This document shows positions 41,925 to 51,944 of a DNA stretch of 64,000 nt, piece by piece. Position 1 is the stretch's first letter, and the number at the start of each line of letters is the position of its first letter. This stretch comes from Miscanthus floridulus. Taxonomy: Eukaryota > Streptophyta > Magnoliopsida > Poales > Poaceae. Position numbers and translations under genes: made by a program. The notes below the pieces were generated by a model. The model searched no databases, was not told the DNA's origin, and worked only from the letters and a program-made list of their open reading frames with translations. Location: NCBI RefSeq assembly GCF_019320115.1, contig NC_089597.1:115467401-115531400 (forward strand). The letters run 5' to 3'.

Positions 41925-42586
41925 CTAGCTACAGCAGGTCAAAGCTATGCATGTCAACAACTTGAGTAGGCAAGGTTCTACCCTGTCGCCGTGATTTTGG
42001 TCCCCCATCATGCACACGGCACGCTGCACCTTGGCCAGGTCACCACCAGGCACCACGCTGGGAGGCTGGTAGTTGATGCTGCACTTGAAGCCAGTCGGAC
42101 ACCAGTCCACGAACTGGATGGTGCGCTTGGTCTTGATGGTGGCCACAGCAGCTTTCACGTCCTTGGGGACAACATCACCACGGTACATTAGGCAGCAGGC
42201 CATGTACTTGCCATGGCGGGGGTCGCACTTGGCCATCATGGAGGATGGCTCGAAGATGCTCTAGGAGGAGGGAACCAAGGCCAGATCACATTCCTCCACC
42301 AACAGCGTTGAAGACGAGGAAGCCCTAGAGATCAGTGCAGTTGTCCGCAAGCTTCCTGATACGGTCAAGGCATAGGTCAACAATCTCCTTGCCAACTGCA
42401 AGACAAGCAATCAAGTTTAAGTAAGATATTCATTAGAGTGAATATATCTGGGAGCAATGTAAATTGAAGATCAGATCAGATTACATACTAGGGGACGTGC
42501 TTCCCCGCGCCAGTCTCACTGAAGAAGGTGTTGAAAGCATCATCACCTCCCCCAATGGTCTTGTCACCGGGTATCTGGCCATCGGC
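41925..42586 (-). pseudogene. Captured, internally deleted alpha-tubulin gene fragment
   Basis: Three recognisable pieces in order. 42491-42586 (after an AG acceptor) encodes [20 protein letters not shown] and GKHVP. An intron with a clear TTGCAG acceptor precedes 42395, which starts [19 protein letters not shown], then GFLVFNAVG and SGLGSLLLE. This jumps near 42255 to [20 protein letters not shown] and continues through [10 protein letters not shown] and [20 protein letters not shown] to about 41990, ending out of tubulin sequence at 41925. These are signature alpha-tubulin segments. About 30 residues between GKHVP and GKEIV, and about 170 between SLLLE and FEPSS, are missing, and a TAG follows DNCTDL. 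The part at 41925-42239 is open for 104 codons from an internal Met. Retained introns show that genomic DNA was copied. Confidence 0.88.
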
Positions 42587-42751
42587 CTGAATAGAATACA
42601 AACATAGCATCCTTATTTATGCAAATTACAAAAGGAGGCACAATTTCAATTACATGTGTTAAAGCTGAAGATGGCAGATATGGCCGATTCATACAAATCA
42701 TGTACATCCACGAAGACATAGTACAAAATCGCTAGGAGATAGAAGCCAAAC

Positions 42752-43727
42752 CTGGTTAAGAGGGTTGTCTGGAGACTTCCACAGTTTCCATATCATGTCT
42801 TTGTACTGGTGCAGCGTTAGGCCTTGTTTTTCTTCCTTCAGCTTAGGGCGCTCTGCCTCTTCAAATGCCTACGCTACAGCATTGGACCGATTTGGAATAG
42901 CAGAGTAAAAGAAAATCATGCAACGCTACAGCATTATTAATTTGCTATCCCAAATCATTTTTAACTGCGATTACAGTGCCTCACATATCTTTCTCAATCA
43001 TACCAAAAAAATGATATATCTATGTTACTAGTATAACATATATCTATTTTCTTTGTAATTGTGGTGCAATCCTACCAAATTTCACATAGCTATAAAGTTA
43101 TTTAGTAAAAGAGCATATAAGAAACAAAATTTGGTAAAATTAATATACCTTAAAGGTCGACTTGAGGCGTCGCTCAGGATGCTTGTCAGCGGGCAGGGAC
43201 ACCTGCAAATCCAGGACCGACATCCACGCGATGGCCTCCTCAACCGACCTGGCCTCGATGAGGGAATCATCCCTGTTAGTCTTTTCGACAAGCACTACGC
43301 GCTCGTACTCCTCCTCGGCGACCCGCGCGGCGCGGTTCTTGGCGGCCTCCGCCTCCCGCTCGAGGCGTAGCCACTCCTCCTCGAGGCGGCGCACGAGCTC
43401 AGCCTCCATGACCTTGGGGGGTGGGGCGGCGACGCGGGACGCCTTGCGCACGGTGGCCTTGGACGGCGCCGACGCGGAAGCAGCGACGGCGGCAGCCTCC
43501 GCCTCGGCGAGGCGGCGGTTCTCGGCCTTGCGCGCCACGGCCTCGGCGTGCTTCTTGGCGTCCTCCTCCCGGCGGCGCGCGGCGTGGGACTTGGGGCCCT
43601 TAGCCTCGGGCCAGTATAGCTCCTCCTTGGCGCGCTCCTGGCGGTCGTGGCGGTCGGCCTCCGTGGCAGAGCGGCACTCGCGGGCGGGGCGGTTGTGGCC
43701 GAGGCCACGCCCGTGCCCTCGTCGCAC
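42752..43727 (-). pseudogene. Captured CCDC124/Lso2-like gene fragment, two exons plus intron
   Basis: Exon 1 (43150-43727) reads RSATEADRHDRQERAKEELY, then AENRRLAEAEAAAV, KVMEAELVRRLEEEW, EEYERVVLVEKTNRDDS, IEARSVEEAIAWM and HPERRLKSTFK: a long charged coiled coil matching CCDC124 almost end to end. A GT donor lies at 43148-43147, the AG acceptor ends at 42869, and exon 2 (42752-42868) encodes AFEEAERPKLKEEKQGLTL and HQYKDMIWKLWKSPDNPLNQ, the conserved CCDC124 C-terminus. In yeast and animals this protein (Lso2/CCDC124) binds idle ribosomes. The true start is degraded: the upstream ATG meets a TAA after six codons. From ATG 43727 the frame is open through the splice junction and could encode about 240 residues if spliced. 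This is a nearly complete gene body. Confidence 0.9.
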
Positions 43728-43956
43728 GGCGCAAGGAGTCGCTTAGCTGCACCCCACACCCATGCCGCTGCTAGGGTTTTAGAGGATTGACGTGAGGAGA
43801 TTGAGAGAGATAGAGAGGATACGGGGGATTGGGGAGGGTACCAGCGGATAAGGGGTATTGTTGTGCTTTGGTCTTACTTTGAAGGGTTTTGTTGTTTTTT
43901 AATTTTTTTTATTTCAGATACAACTAACAGAGTTAAAAGTAAGGGTAAACTGAGCC

Positions 43957-44054
43957 TTAATAGTTACAAAGCAGTGGTAAAATCACAACGATGACAAAAA
44001 CGAGGATAAAATCACAATTGGACATCAAAGTAGGGGCAAGAACACAATATTCCC
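43957..44054 (-). repeat. Right TIR of Pack-MULE 2
   Basis: Inverted copy of 41402-41499, ending at the target duplication AAGATATTT (44055-44063). Confidence 0.8.
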
Positions 44055-44543
44055 AAGATATTTTCCTCATATTGCTACAATTGGTTAGACTAGCCATGAA
44101 GCCCCAATCAGCATCATTTGTTGCTTCAAACTCACTTTTTGCTAGCAATACAACGGACAGGTTCATTTGGTGAATTCCCAAGCACTGTGGAATTGTTCCA
44201 GACATGAAGGTGCTCACTATTTCAATATTTTGAAGCATGGAAGCATTGCAAATGGATGACGAGAGGTTGCCATGAAATTGATTGTTTGATATAATGAATC
44301 GTTTGAGTTTGGATAGCTTGCTTGTTGGTCCCTCGGTTGCCCTGCACAAGTAAGCAGTAAGCTTACCAGCACACACAGTCACTATGGCTAAAGGTAGAAG
44401 AAGGGGTGAGAACAACATACACACACAACACAAGCCCAGCGCTGGCCGAAAGCTCTACTTCTGAATGTTTGTGGCAACTGAACTAATTTGTTGCATTGCC
44501 TTGGGTTGTTATATATATAGGTCCTAGTACCTCTACCAGGTAC

Positions 44544-44975
44544 TGTCGATGCGGGACCCATAGGGTTCCCCACGGAGAAGAGAGAAGAAGACCTAGTCCA
44601 ACTAGGATTCCCTACATGTAATCCTACTAGAACTAGTTACACGTAATCCTACTAGGATCTCTACTTTGTAACCGACTAGAACTCCCGTCTCTCCTGGACT
44701 ATATAAAGGAGGGCAGGGGCCCTAGATCGGCACCTATACAGAACCGACAGAACTCACAACCACAACATACCTCGCAACATAACAAATAGCACAGGGCGCA
44801 ATATACTATCCACACCAGACTGAACGTAGGGCGCCGTGACTTTTGGCGTGCCGAACCAGTATAAATCATTGTCTCCCTGCGTTTACCATCGAGTTCCTAC
44901 AAACGCCGATACCCCTCCGAATAAATCACCGTCCCGGGTACCCCGTGACGGGTTGCCGGTGGTAAAACATCGACA
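44544..44975 (+). repeat. 5' LTR of element E
   Basis: 432 bp. It differs from the 3' LTR at about 20 positions, all transitions by my count. Confidence 0.95.
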
Positions 44976-45844
44976 GCTGGCGCGCTAGGTAGGGGTTCTT
45001 GACGCTTTGCGTTCGAGAGCTCGGTGGACCTCAGATCAAAATTCACCATGGTTCTCGTCGGCCCTTGTCAACAAGACGCTGCAATTCCCGTCAACCACGA
45101 TCAACAACTCGCTACGGATCTCTGCGCACGGCCAAGGTGTCCTAATTCAACAAGCAAGCAAGTGAAGCCACACGTTCAAATTTGCAAAAGACTCAAGGCA
45201 CCAGTCAGGAGTCAGTCAACTACTCGGCCACGACGAAGAGTCCGACATCACCACATGTTGGATCAGCTAGCATCAACTTCGGCAAGGAGTACGTCCCAGC
45301 GTTATCAACTCGGATACGGAGCTGGATCGGAGGACAACTGGGATTTATCGGAGAACATCTGAGTTCAACTCCAAGAACGCGACATCCGAAATCAACTCTG
45401 TATATCCGGAGACATCTGACTACATCAAGACATCCCACAGCGCCACAACAACAAACAAATACAAGGAAGGCGTATGTGTATATATACGTACAAGCAAGAC
45501 CAGAAGCCATCCAAATTGATTACTAGACACATACAAGACTACAAGATGGATATGTGAACTAGTACACATACACAGACAAAGATCAACTTTCATCCGGCAC
45601 CCGCGACAACTCCATCACACACGTCAAGCTGGATGGATGCACCGTACGCACACTGTCGGCAACGACCACGACAAAGGCTTCAGAGAACACGACGATAGGT
45701 TCCGAGTTGTTTCGAGTACTCGACATACCGAGCACTCAACTGGTTTACCCCATCAACAAACAACTCGGCCATAAACCAAGCTAAGTCACGTCTCATTTTT
45801 TATATATTTCAGATATTATTCATATGTCTCTGGGAAGACACAAA

Positions 45845-45947
45845 AATCATCATGCGAGCAAACATAGTGCTCTAAAGTCAAATCATCATGCGAGCAAACA
45901 TAGTGCTCAAGATACAAAAAATCATCATGCGAGCAAACATAGTGCTC
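45845..45947. repeat. Three copies of a 28-bp repeat in element E
   Basis: The unit AATCATCATGCGAGCAAACA plus TAGTGCTC occurs at 45845-45872, 45881-45908 and 45920-45947 without change, with spacers of 8 and 11 bp. Confidence 0.92.
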
Positions 45948-46350
45948 TAGGTCTTCTCTTAACGATCACCGAATTCCTCAGGTAGAACATGCCTTAATCC
46001 GTGAAGCTTGTCTACTCACATGGACGGTCACGAACCGAGTGCCAGGCTCACATGGTCACGTCATGAACCTCTGAACCATACGCTAGAGATTCAAGTGCTT
46101 AAACATAACAGGACACTACCTGAGGAATTTGCATGACCTAGCAAGAGCAAGACGCAAAAAGTTTATATGCATTTCATAATGCTAGGGCCCGCCCCTGATT
46201 GATTATTCAAATATGGGACATGCTCCCCACTTTATATCTAGAATGTTATTTACAACATATTTTTATGTTTAACATGCAGGAGAGCTACATCGGTACCATG
46301 AGATCAGGAAAAACACGCTCCTGAGAGCTAGCCCAGAAACAACCTGGATT

Positions 46351-46720
46351 GATCAAAAAAGAACCCCGACAAGGTGCGGCAAGAACCAAGACAAGATCAG
46401 AAAGAACCCGGATTGAAGAAAAACAACCCAGATAAGTTGGGAACAGAAATCAAGACAAGAAAGAACCCAGATTGATCAAAAAAGAACCCCGACAAGGTGC
46501 GGCAAGAATCAAGACAAGATTAGAAAGAACCCGGATTGAAGAAAAACAACCCAGATAAGTTGGGAACAGAAATCAAGACAAGAAAGAACCTGGATTGATC
46601 AGAAACAACCCCGAAGAGGTGCTGCAAGTAACAAGACAAATTCAGAAAGAACCCGGATTGATCAGAAAACAACCCGGATGAGGTACATACAAGTTCAGAA
46701 AGAACCTGGACGAAGTGCAA
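46351..46720. repeat. 123-bp tandem repeat in element E
   Basis: GATCAAAAAAGAACCCCGAC at 46351 recurs at 46474 and, more diverged, at 46597. Shorter AGAAAGAACCCGGATTGA motifs recur within and beyond the units. Confidence 0.88.
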
Positions 46721-47080
46721 ACAACCTGGAAGAGGTACATCAAGAACCAGAGAAGTCTAGAAACGACTAGGTTGAATAAAAAACAACTCGGAAGAGCATC
46801 GCGGCTTAGTCAAAAACTAAGCTCAGGGGCTCGGCATTCGCTTCAACTACGCCCGGGGGCTCGGATTCAAGGATGAAAGACCAAGAATACAAGTACCCAA
46901 GACTACAACAACGACAACACATCAAGACCCTTCATCCGATTTCTATTCTAAAGAAAAGAACTCGGAGAAGTCTCGGGGGCTATGGGATACATAACCCTAG
47001 AAATTTTTTAAAGACAAGAATCTGGACCCTCCAACTTTTTGCAAGCAAAAGCAAGAGGCTCGGGGGGCTACACTCAGTGA

Positions 47081-47224
47081 GTGCAATTTTTGTGAAAAAT
47101 TGCACCCACCGAAAAAGGACTTGGAGCAACCAAGAAGACTAAAGGGACCCTCTGGCTTCTTGTCCCAACAAGCAAGAGGCTCGGGGGTTACACTCACTGA
47201 GTGCACTTTTGTCCAAAAGTGCAC
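47081..47224. repeat. Two related hairpins before the polypurine tract of element E
   Basis: Stem 1: GTGCAATTTTT / AAAAATTGCAC (47081-47091 and 47095-47105). Stem 2: GTGCACTTTT / AAAAGTGCAC (47201-47210 and 47215-47224). Each is preceded by CTCGGGGG and a CACTCA-TGAGTG palindrome. Confidence 0.8.
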
Positions 47225-47339
47225 ATCAGCTGAAGAAAAGACAAAGAAGACCATCTCAAGATCTCGCTTTAAGAAAAAACCCGGAACAAGTCTACAACAA
47301 CCTAGCCCTTGAAGCTCAATCATGAAATGCTTGGGGGCT

Positions 47340-47771
47340 TGTCGATGCGGGACCCATAGGGTTCCCCATAGAGAAGAGAGAAGAAGACCTAGTCCAACTA
47401 GGATTCCCTACATATAATCCTACTAGAACTAGTTACACGTAATTCTACTAGGATCTCTACTTTGTAACCGACTAGAACTCCCGCCTCTCCTGGACTATAT
47501 AAAGGAGGGCAGGGGCCCTAGATCAGCACCTACACAGAACCGATAGAACTCACAACCACAACATACCTCGCAACACAACAAATAGCACAGGGCGCAATAT
47601 ACTATCCACACTAGACTGGACGTAGGGCGCCATGACTTTCGGCGTGCCGAACCAGTATAAATCATTGTCTCCCTGCGTTTACCATTGAGTTCCTGCAAAC
47701 GCCGATACCCCTTCGAACAAATCACTATCCCAGGTACCCCGTGACGGGTTGCCGGTGGTAAAACATCGACA
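47340..47771 (+). repeat. 3' LTR of element E
   Basis: 432 bp, preceded directly by the polypurine tract and followed by the GGTAC duplication. Confidence 0.95.
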
Positions 47772-48099
47772 GGTACATAGTTGTTGGTAAGTATACCAAC
47801 TACCTACTCCTAAGGTATAAGGGTACACCAACTACCTACTCTTAAGGTACAAGGGTATACCAACTACCTACTCCTAAGGTGTAAGGCTTACCTCATCTAT
47901 CTCTACTCTACATGGCTGAAGTAAACCACTACTACTACAGTAGCAAGGAGTGGACAGCTGATCTGACCAGCTTCCAACTCCTAACAGGGACTGGTCGGTA
48001 GAGCCAACTAGTTTCAAACTGGGATGCAGCGGATTATGTCTAACAATTCTTCCCCTAATCCTGTTGCGAACCCGATATCTTGACCTCATCTACACCAAT

Positions 48100-49500
48100 C
48101 ATCTTCCTCAGCTCCATGAACCATAGGCGCCAGAGTGACTAGGTGAGGATGTCAGTGCGTTGTCTACCAGTCTCAATCGACACAGTCCCTGAGAAAGTAG
48201 AACTTGATGTCGATGTGCTTGCTCCAGTCGTGGAGAACTAGATTCTTCACGAGGGCGATGGCGGGCTAGTTGTCCACCATCAGTGCTGGTGGGTGAGCTT
48301 TCACACTGGTCAGCTCGCCCAGTAGTCGGCGTAGCCACACAGCTTGGCACACCATTGTGGCTGCCACCATGTACTCTGCCTTGCATGTGGACAGCGTCAC
48401 CACCATCTGTTTCAGTGATAGCCATGAGATTGGAGTTGACTCAAGGAAGACGAGCACGCTAGAGGTGCTCCACCGTCTATCGATGACCCCTGTCATGTCT
48501 GCATCGCTGAACATAGTGAGCTATAGCCCACTTTTGCTAGTCTTGGGGAAGACAATCCCCTGATCCACCGTCCCCTTGATGTAGCACAGCAACCGCTTCA
48601 CCGTGGCCCAGTGATCCTCTTGGGGATCCTCCATGAAGCGGCTGAGTAGCCCATGGCGAACGCAATGTTTAGACTCGTGTGGACTAGGTAGCGCAGACCG
48701 CTGATGATGCTTTGGTAGAGTGTTGCATCTACCCTCACCACGGTACTGGCCTTTGTCAGCTTTAGCCGCTCCTCCATCGGAGTCACGCATGGCTTGCACT
48801 CAGCCATGCCGCTCTGCTCCAACAGCTTCAAGGCGTACGCGCTCTGACCGAGCGTGAGCGCCTTCTTCCCCTATCTCACCTCAATGCCGAGGTAGTAGGA
48901 GAGCACGTCGACATCGCTCATTCAAAAACAAATTGCCATCTCACGCTTGATGCTATTGATGTCCTCCGCACACACGCCGGTGATGATCAAGTCATCCACA
49001 TACACGCCGATGATGAGCTCCTCCTTTCCCCATCGCCGCGTGTAGAGTGTGTGCTTGGTTGCACGCCGCATGAACCCAACTCGCCCAGCGTGGCATCAAG
49101 CCTAGTGTTCCACGCTCACGGGGCCTACTGCAGCCCGTAGAGCACCTTACGCAGTCGGAGCACCCTGTGCTCCACTTCCTTGATGATAAAACCCAGAGGT
49201 TGCCTGATGAAGACCGTCTCCATCAACTCACCGTTGAGGAAGGCCGATTTTATGTCCAGGTGATGGATGCGCCAGTCCTTCGCTGATGTCAAAGCCAGCA
49301 ATAGTCAGATAGACTTCATGTGCGCTACCGGCGCAAAGACTTCCTCGAAGTCGATGCCCTCGCACTGGACAAAGCCTCGAATGATGAAGCACGCCTTGTG
49401 CTTGACAATGGCATCGTGCTCGTCTCACTTGACCTTGTACACCCACTTTAGGCCGATCGAACAACATCCTGGAGGTGGATCGACGAGCTCTCAAGTCTTG
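48100..49500 (-). pseudogene. Element D: reverse transcriptase and RNase H remnants
   Basis: Readable blocks on the minus strand: HHLDIKSAFLNGEL-like RT sequence (complement of about 49220-49270), KLLEQSGMAECKPCVTPMEE (48770-48831), LRYLVHTSLNIAFAMGY (about 48640-48700), and RNase H parts: FSDADMTGVIDRRWSTSS, then CKAEYMVAATMVCQAVWLRR (48266-48514). Many stops and frame changes. It is a different copia lineage from A-C. Confidence 0.8.
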
Positions 49501-50168
49501 TTTTCCTCAATCGCCTTCATCTCCTCTAGCATCGCTCGTCGCCAATTTGCATCGCACTCAGCCAGTGCGAACGTGGGTGGTTCATCTGCACTAACGAGAA
49601 GCAGCTCTGGGTCATTAAGCAGCCAACCTGCCAGACCTAAGGACCCTGTGCCACCAACGATGTTGTCTAGCCTGCGGAACTGCACCTCCTCTCTATCGTG
49701 GAAAGCATCCATGAACTCTGTGATGTCGCTTGGAGGTGAGGCGAACTCGATCGGCGTCAATGGAATCCCCTGTTCCGTCGGAGTGGTTGGCACAGCACCT
49801 AGAGTGCTCGGCACCCCGGCTACAGTGCTCAGCACTACTCCTAGATCACTCATCACCACTCCTGGAGTGGTCGGCACCACTGCAAGAGTGCTCGGCACCA
49901 GTCTTGAAGTGGTCGGCACCACTGCAAGACCTCTCGGCTCTGCTACGGGAGCGTTTGGCACCTGTCCTAGATTGGTCGACACCACTGTAGGACCACTTGG
50001 CACCATTCCTAAAGTGCTCGGCACCCCTCCCAGAGTGCTCGGCACTGCCCTAGGAGTGCTCAGCTCTGTTGCTGGAGTGGTTGGCACCTCCTCTCCAGTG
50101 TCTCCACCACCGTGGATGACCAAGTGCTCAACAACGAAGGTGCTAGTGAAGACGCCATCTTTCCCCAT
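49491..50168 (-). pseudogene. Element D: repeat-rich linker between integrase and RT regions
   Basis: A 225-codon open frame made largely of degenerate repeats of about 10 residues (for example AVPSTLGGVPSTLGMVPSG), followed by normal copia sequence (EQGIPLTPIEFASPP). In DNA the repeat is about 30 bp with the core AGAGTGCTCGGCACC (49790-50070). Copia linkers are low in complexity, but this repeat array is unusually regular. Confidence 0.75.
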
Positions 50169-50186
50169 GCTTGGACTGTCCCAGTC

Positions 50187-51341
50187 CTAGGCTGCCTTCT
50201 CATTGAACACGACGTCGCGCGAGACAACCACCTTACCTCCGCGTGGGTCGTAGAGCCGGTACGCCTTGCTGCCTTCCTCATAGCCGGTCACGTTGCCATC
50301 GAGCTCAAAGAAGACTTCCTTGGAACCTGTCATGTGGTTGTTGGCGCCAGAGTCCAGGTACCACCGCTGCTCCTGCTTGCCACCCACACATCAGAGGTGG
50401 ACTTGGGCGCACAGTTCATTGAGGTTGACAGCCTTGAGAGCCTTGCCATGCTCCTCTACTGCCGTCACCTCTCCCTTCTCTTTGGCCTCAATGTCATGCA
50501 GTGCACAGAACATCGCCATCAAGAGAGTGGCCTCATCATTGTCATCAGCCAGCGCCAGATGAGCCTCAGCCTTTTTCTCCTGCTTGCGATTTGGGATCTC
50601 TTTTGCCCAATGGCCCATCTTCTTGCAACATCGGTAGGTGTTGGAGTCGACCTTCTTCTTCGAAGAAGCCTTGCCGCGACACTTGCCATCGCCACTGCGG
50701 CTAGAGGAGGCTTCCTTAGACTTCTCCTTCATTCGGGCAACCCACTCCTCCTCTATCAGCAGCAGCTTACCACTATCCATCGTTGTTGTGGCCTACTCCA
50801 TGTGCTTGTCCACCTCCCACAGACGGTCTATCACATTCTCAATGGTGAGGATGGATAAATCTAGCATCGTCTTTATGGAGAGAGCGATCTGGATATACTT
50901 CATCGGCGCGGAATGAAGGTACTTGGAGACAACCTCTTCTTCGTTGATGGTGACGTCATAGCTCCTCAGCTTGCTGATGAGCAACTGTAGGCAGAGGGAG
51001 AAGTCCTCCACCGACTCACCATCCTTGAAGTTGAGGTTGGTGTACTCCTGTTTCAGCAGCTGGGCCGTCGCCTTCTTTGCGCGGTCGGAGCCGACGTGCA
51101 TCGCTGTAATGGCCTCCCATGCCTCCTTAGTAGAGTTCTCCCCCAACAGCTCCTTGTACTCCGCTAGCACAGTAGCATGGATAGACTCCAACGCTGACAT
51201 GTCTTCTTCTTCATTGTTGGTGCCCTTGTCAATGGCAATCCAGAGCCATCGGGCTCTGAGCTTGACCTTCATGGTCACCGCCCACTCGCCATAGTTGGTG
51301 TGAGTTAACATCGGCCAACTGGTGCCGCTAACCTCCCGCAC
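50187..51341 (-). pseudogene. Element D: gag and protease start fused to post-integrase sequence
   Basis: 50793-51341 is gag (DUF4219/UBN2 type): LTHTNYGEWAVTMKVKLRAR, then KEAWEAITAMHVGSDRAKKA and LLKQEYTNLNFKDGESVEDF. 50391-50780 continues gag with a zinc knuckle that has lost residues (CCKKMGHWAKEIP). 50187-50387 begins with the protease motif WYLDSGANNHMTG and then changes directly into GYEEGSKAYRLYDP, which normally follows the integrase core. Most of the protease and the whole integrase core are therefore missing by a deletion within one frame, so the element could not integrate on its own. Confidence 0.85.
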
Positions 51342-51470
51342 CGTGTGAATGACGACCTCCTATCATGGCTGGGCAGCCACAGCAGCACCGCTGCTGTCGT
51401 CCATCTCCAAATCATCCATCATCGTCAGCGGTTAGTCAGCGGACAGCGCTTGTACAGCTTTGATACCACC

Positions 51471-51944
51471 TGTTGGTTCCTCAGCTGCCCTGCATAGGTA
51501 AGCAGTAAGATTACCAGCACACACACTCACTATGGCTAGAGGTAGAAGGAGTGAGAATAGCACACACACAGCACAAGCCCAGCGCTGGTCGAAAGCTTTA
51601 CTTCTGAATGTTTGTGGCAACTGAACTGATTTACTGCATTGCCTTGGGTTGGTATATATACAGGTCCAAGTACCTCTATCAGGTACATAATTGTTGGTGA
51701 GTACACCAACTACCTACTCCCAAAGTAGAAGGGTATACCAACTACCTACTCCTAAGATACAAAGATATACCAACTACCTACTCATAAGGTACAAGGCTTA
51801 CATTAGCTATCTCTACTCTACATGGCTAAAGTAAACCACCACTGCTACAGCAGCAGGGAGTGGACAGCTGATCTGACCAGCTTCCAACTCCTAACAGGGA
51901 CTGGTCGGTAGTAGTTTCAAACTGGGATGCAGCGGATTATGTCA
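51471..51944 (-). repeat. 5' LTR of element D
   Basis: 474 bp, TGTTGGTTCC...ATTATGTCA. The terminal TAACA seen in the other LTR is shortened to A. The target duplication TTGCT follows at 51945-51949. Confidence 0.92.

Larger units (their letters stand above)
41402..44054. mobile_element. Pack-MULE 2, 2653 bp, carrying fragments of two genes
   Basis: Inverted ends of about 98 bp: GGGGCTATTGCGTTCTTGCC on the left and, inverted, GGGAATATTGTGTTCTTGCC on the right. Both continue TTGTGATTTTA and TTTTGTCATCGTTGTGATTT. A 9-bp target duplication, AAGATATTT, lies at 41393-41401 and 44055-44063. It interrupts an LRR of RLK copy 4. There is no transposase. The interior holds, on the minus strand in one orientation, CCDC124-like exons 1 and 2 (42752-43727) followed by rearranged alpha-tubulin exons (41925-42586). 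Confidence 0.93.
44544..47771 (+). mobile_element. Non-autonomous LTR retrotransposon E, 3228 bp, nested in the LTR of D
   Basis: Two 432-bp LTRs (44544-44975 and 47340-47771), starting TGTCGATGCGGG and ending AAACATCGACA, flanked by a perfect GGTAC duplication (44539-44543 and 47772-47776). The primer-binding site TGGCGCGCTAGGTAGGGG is at 44978-44995, two bases after the LTR; the polypurine tract GCTTGGGGGCT is at 47329-47339. The TATA box is CTATATAAAGGAG near 44698. The 2.36-kb interior has no gag or pol. It holds tandem repeats and hairpins, so the element must have moved with proteins from another element, most likely a Ty3/gypsy relative judging by the primer site. Confidence 0.93.
44323..48045 (-). 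repeat. 3' LTR of element D, split by element E
   Basis: Outer part 44323-44543 and inner part 47777-48045, with GGTAC duplicated around the insertion. The inner part holds three copies of an ACCAACTACCTACTC repeat at about 47796-47880, also present in the 5' LTR. Confidence 0.92.
44323..51944 (-). mobile_element. Ty1/copia retrotransposon D, 7.6 kb including nested element E
   Basis: Target duplication TTGCT at 44318-44322 and 51945-51949. The 5' LTR is 51471-51944. The 3' LTR is 44323-48045, split by element E. The primer-binding site reads TGGTATCAAAGC (complement of 51457-51468) and the polypurine tract GGATTAGGGGAAGAAT (complement of 48046-48061). The LTRs contain an internal short tandem repeat (ACCAACTACCTACTCCTAAGG, three times). 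The interior is gag, a protease start fused to the post-integrase region, then RT and RNase H. It belongs to a different copia family from A, B and C. The LTRs have diverged more than those of A, B, C or E. Confidence 0.93.

Noticed and set aside
43162..43759. 194-codon plus-strand frame and 154-codon minus-strand frame over the CCDC124 fragment
   Set aside because: They are other-frame readings of the captured CCDC124 exon 1, which matches the family over its whole length.
45845..45947. Three identical 28-bp repeats with short spacers, superficially like a CRISPR array
   Set aside because: Spacers are 8 and 11 bp, the sequence lies within an LTR retrotransposon in a plant genome, and there are no cas genes.
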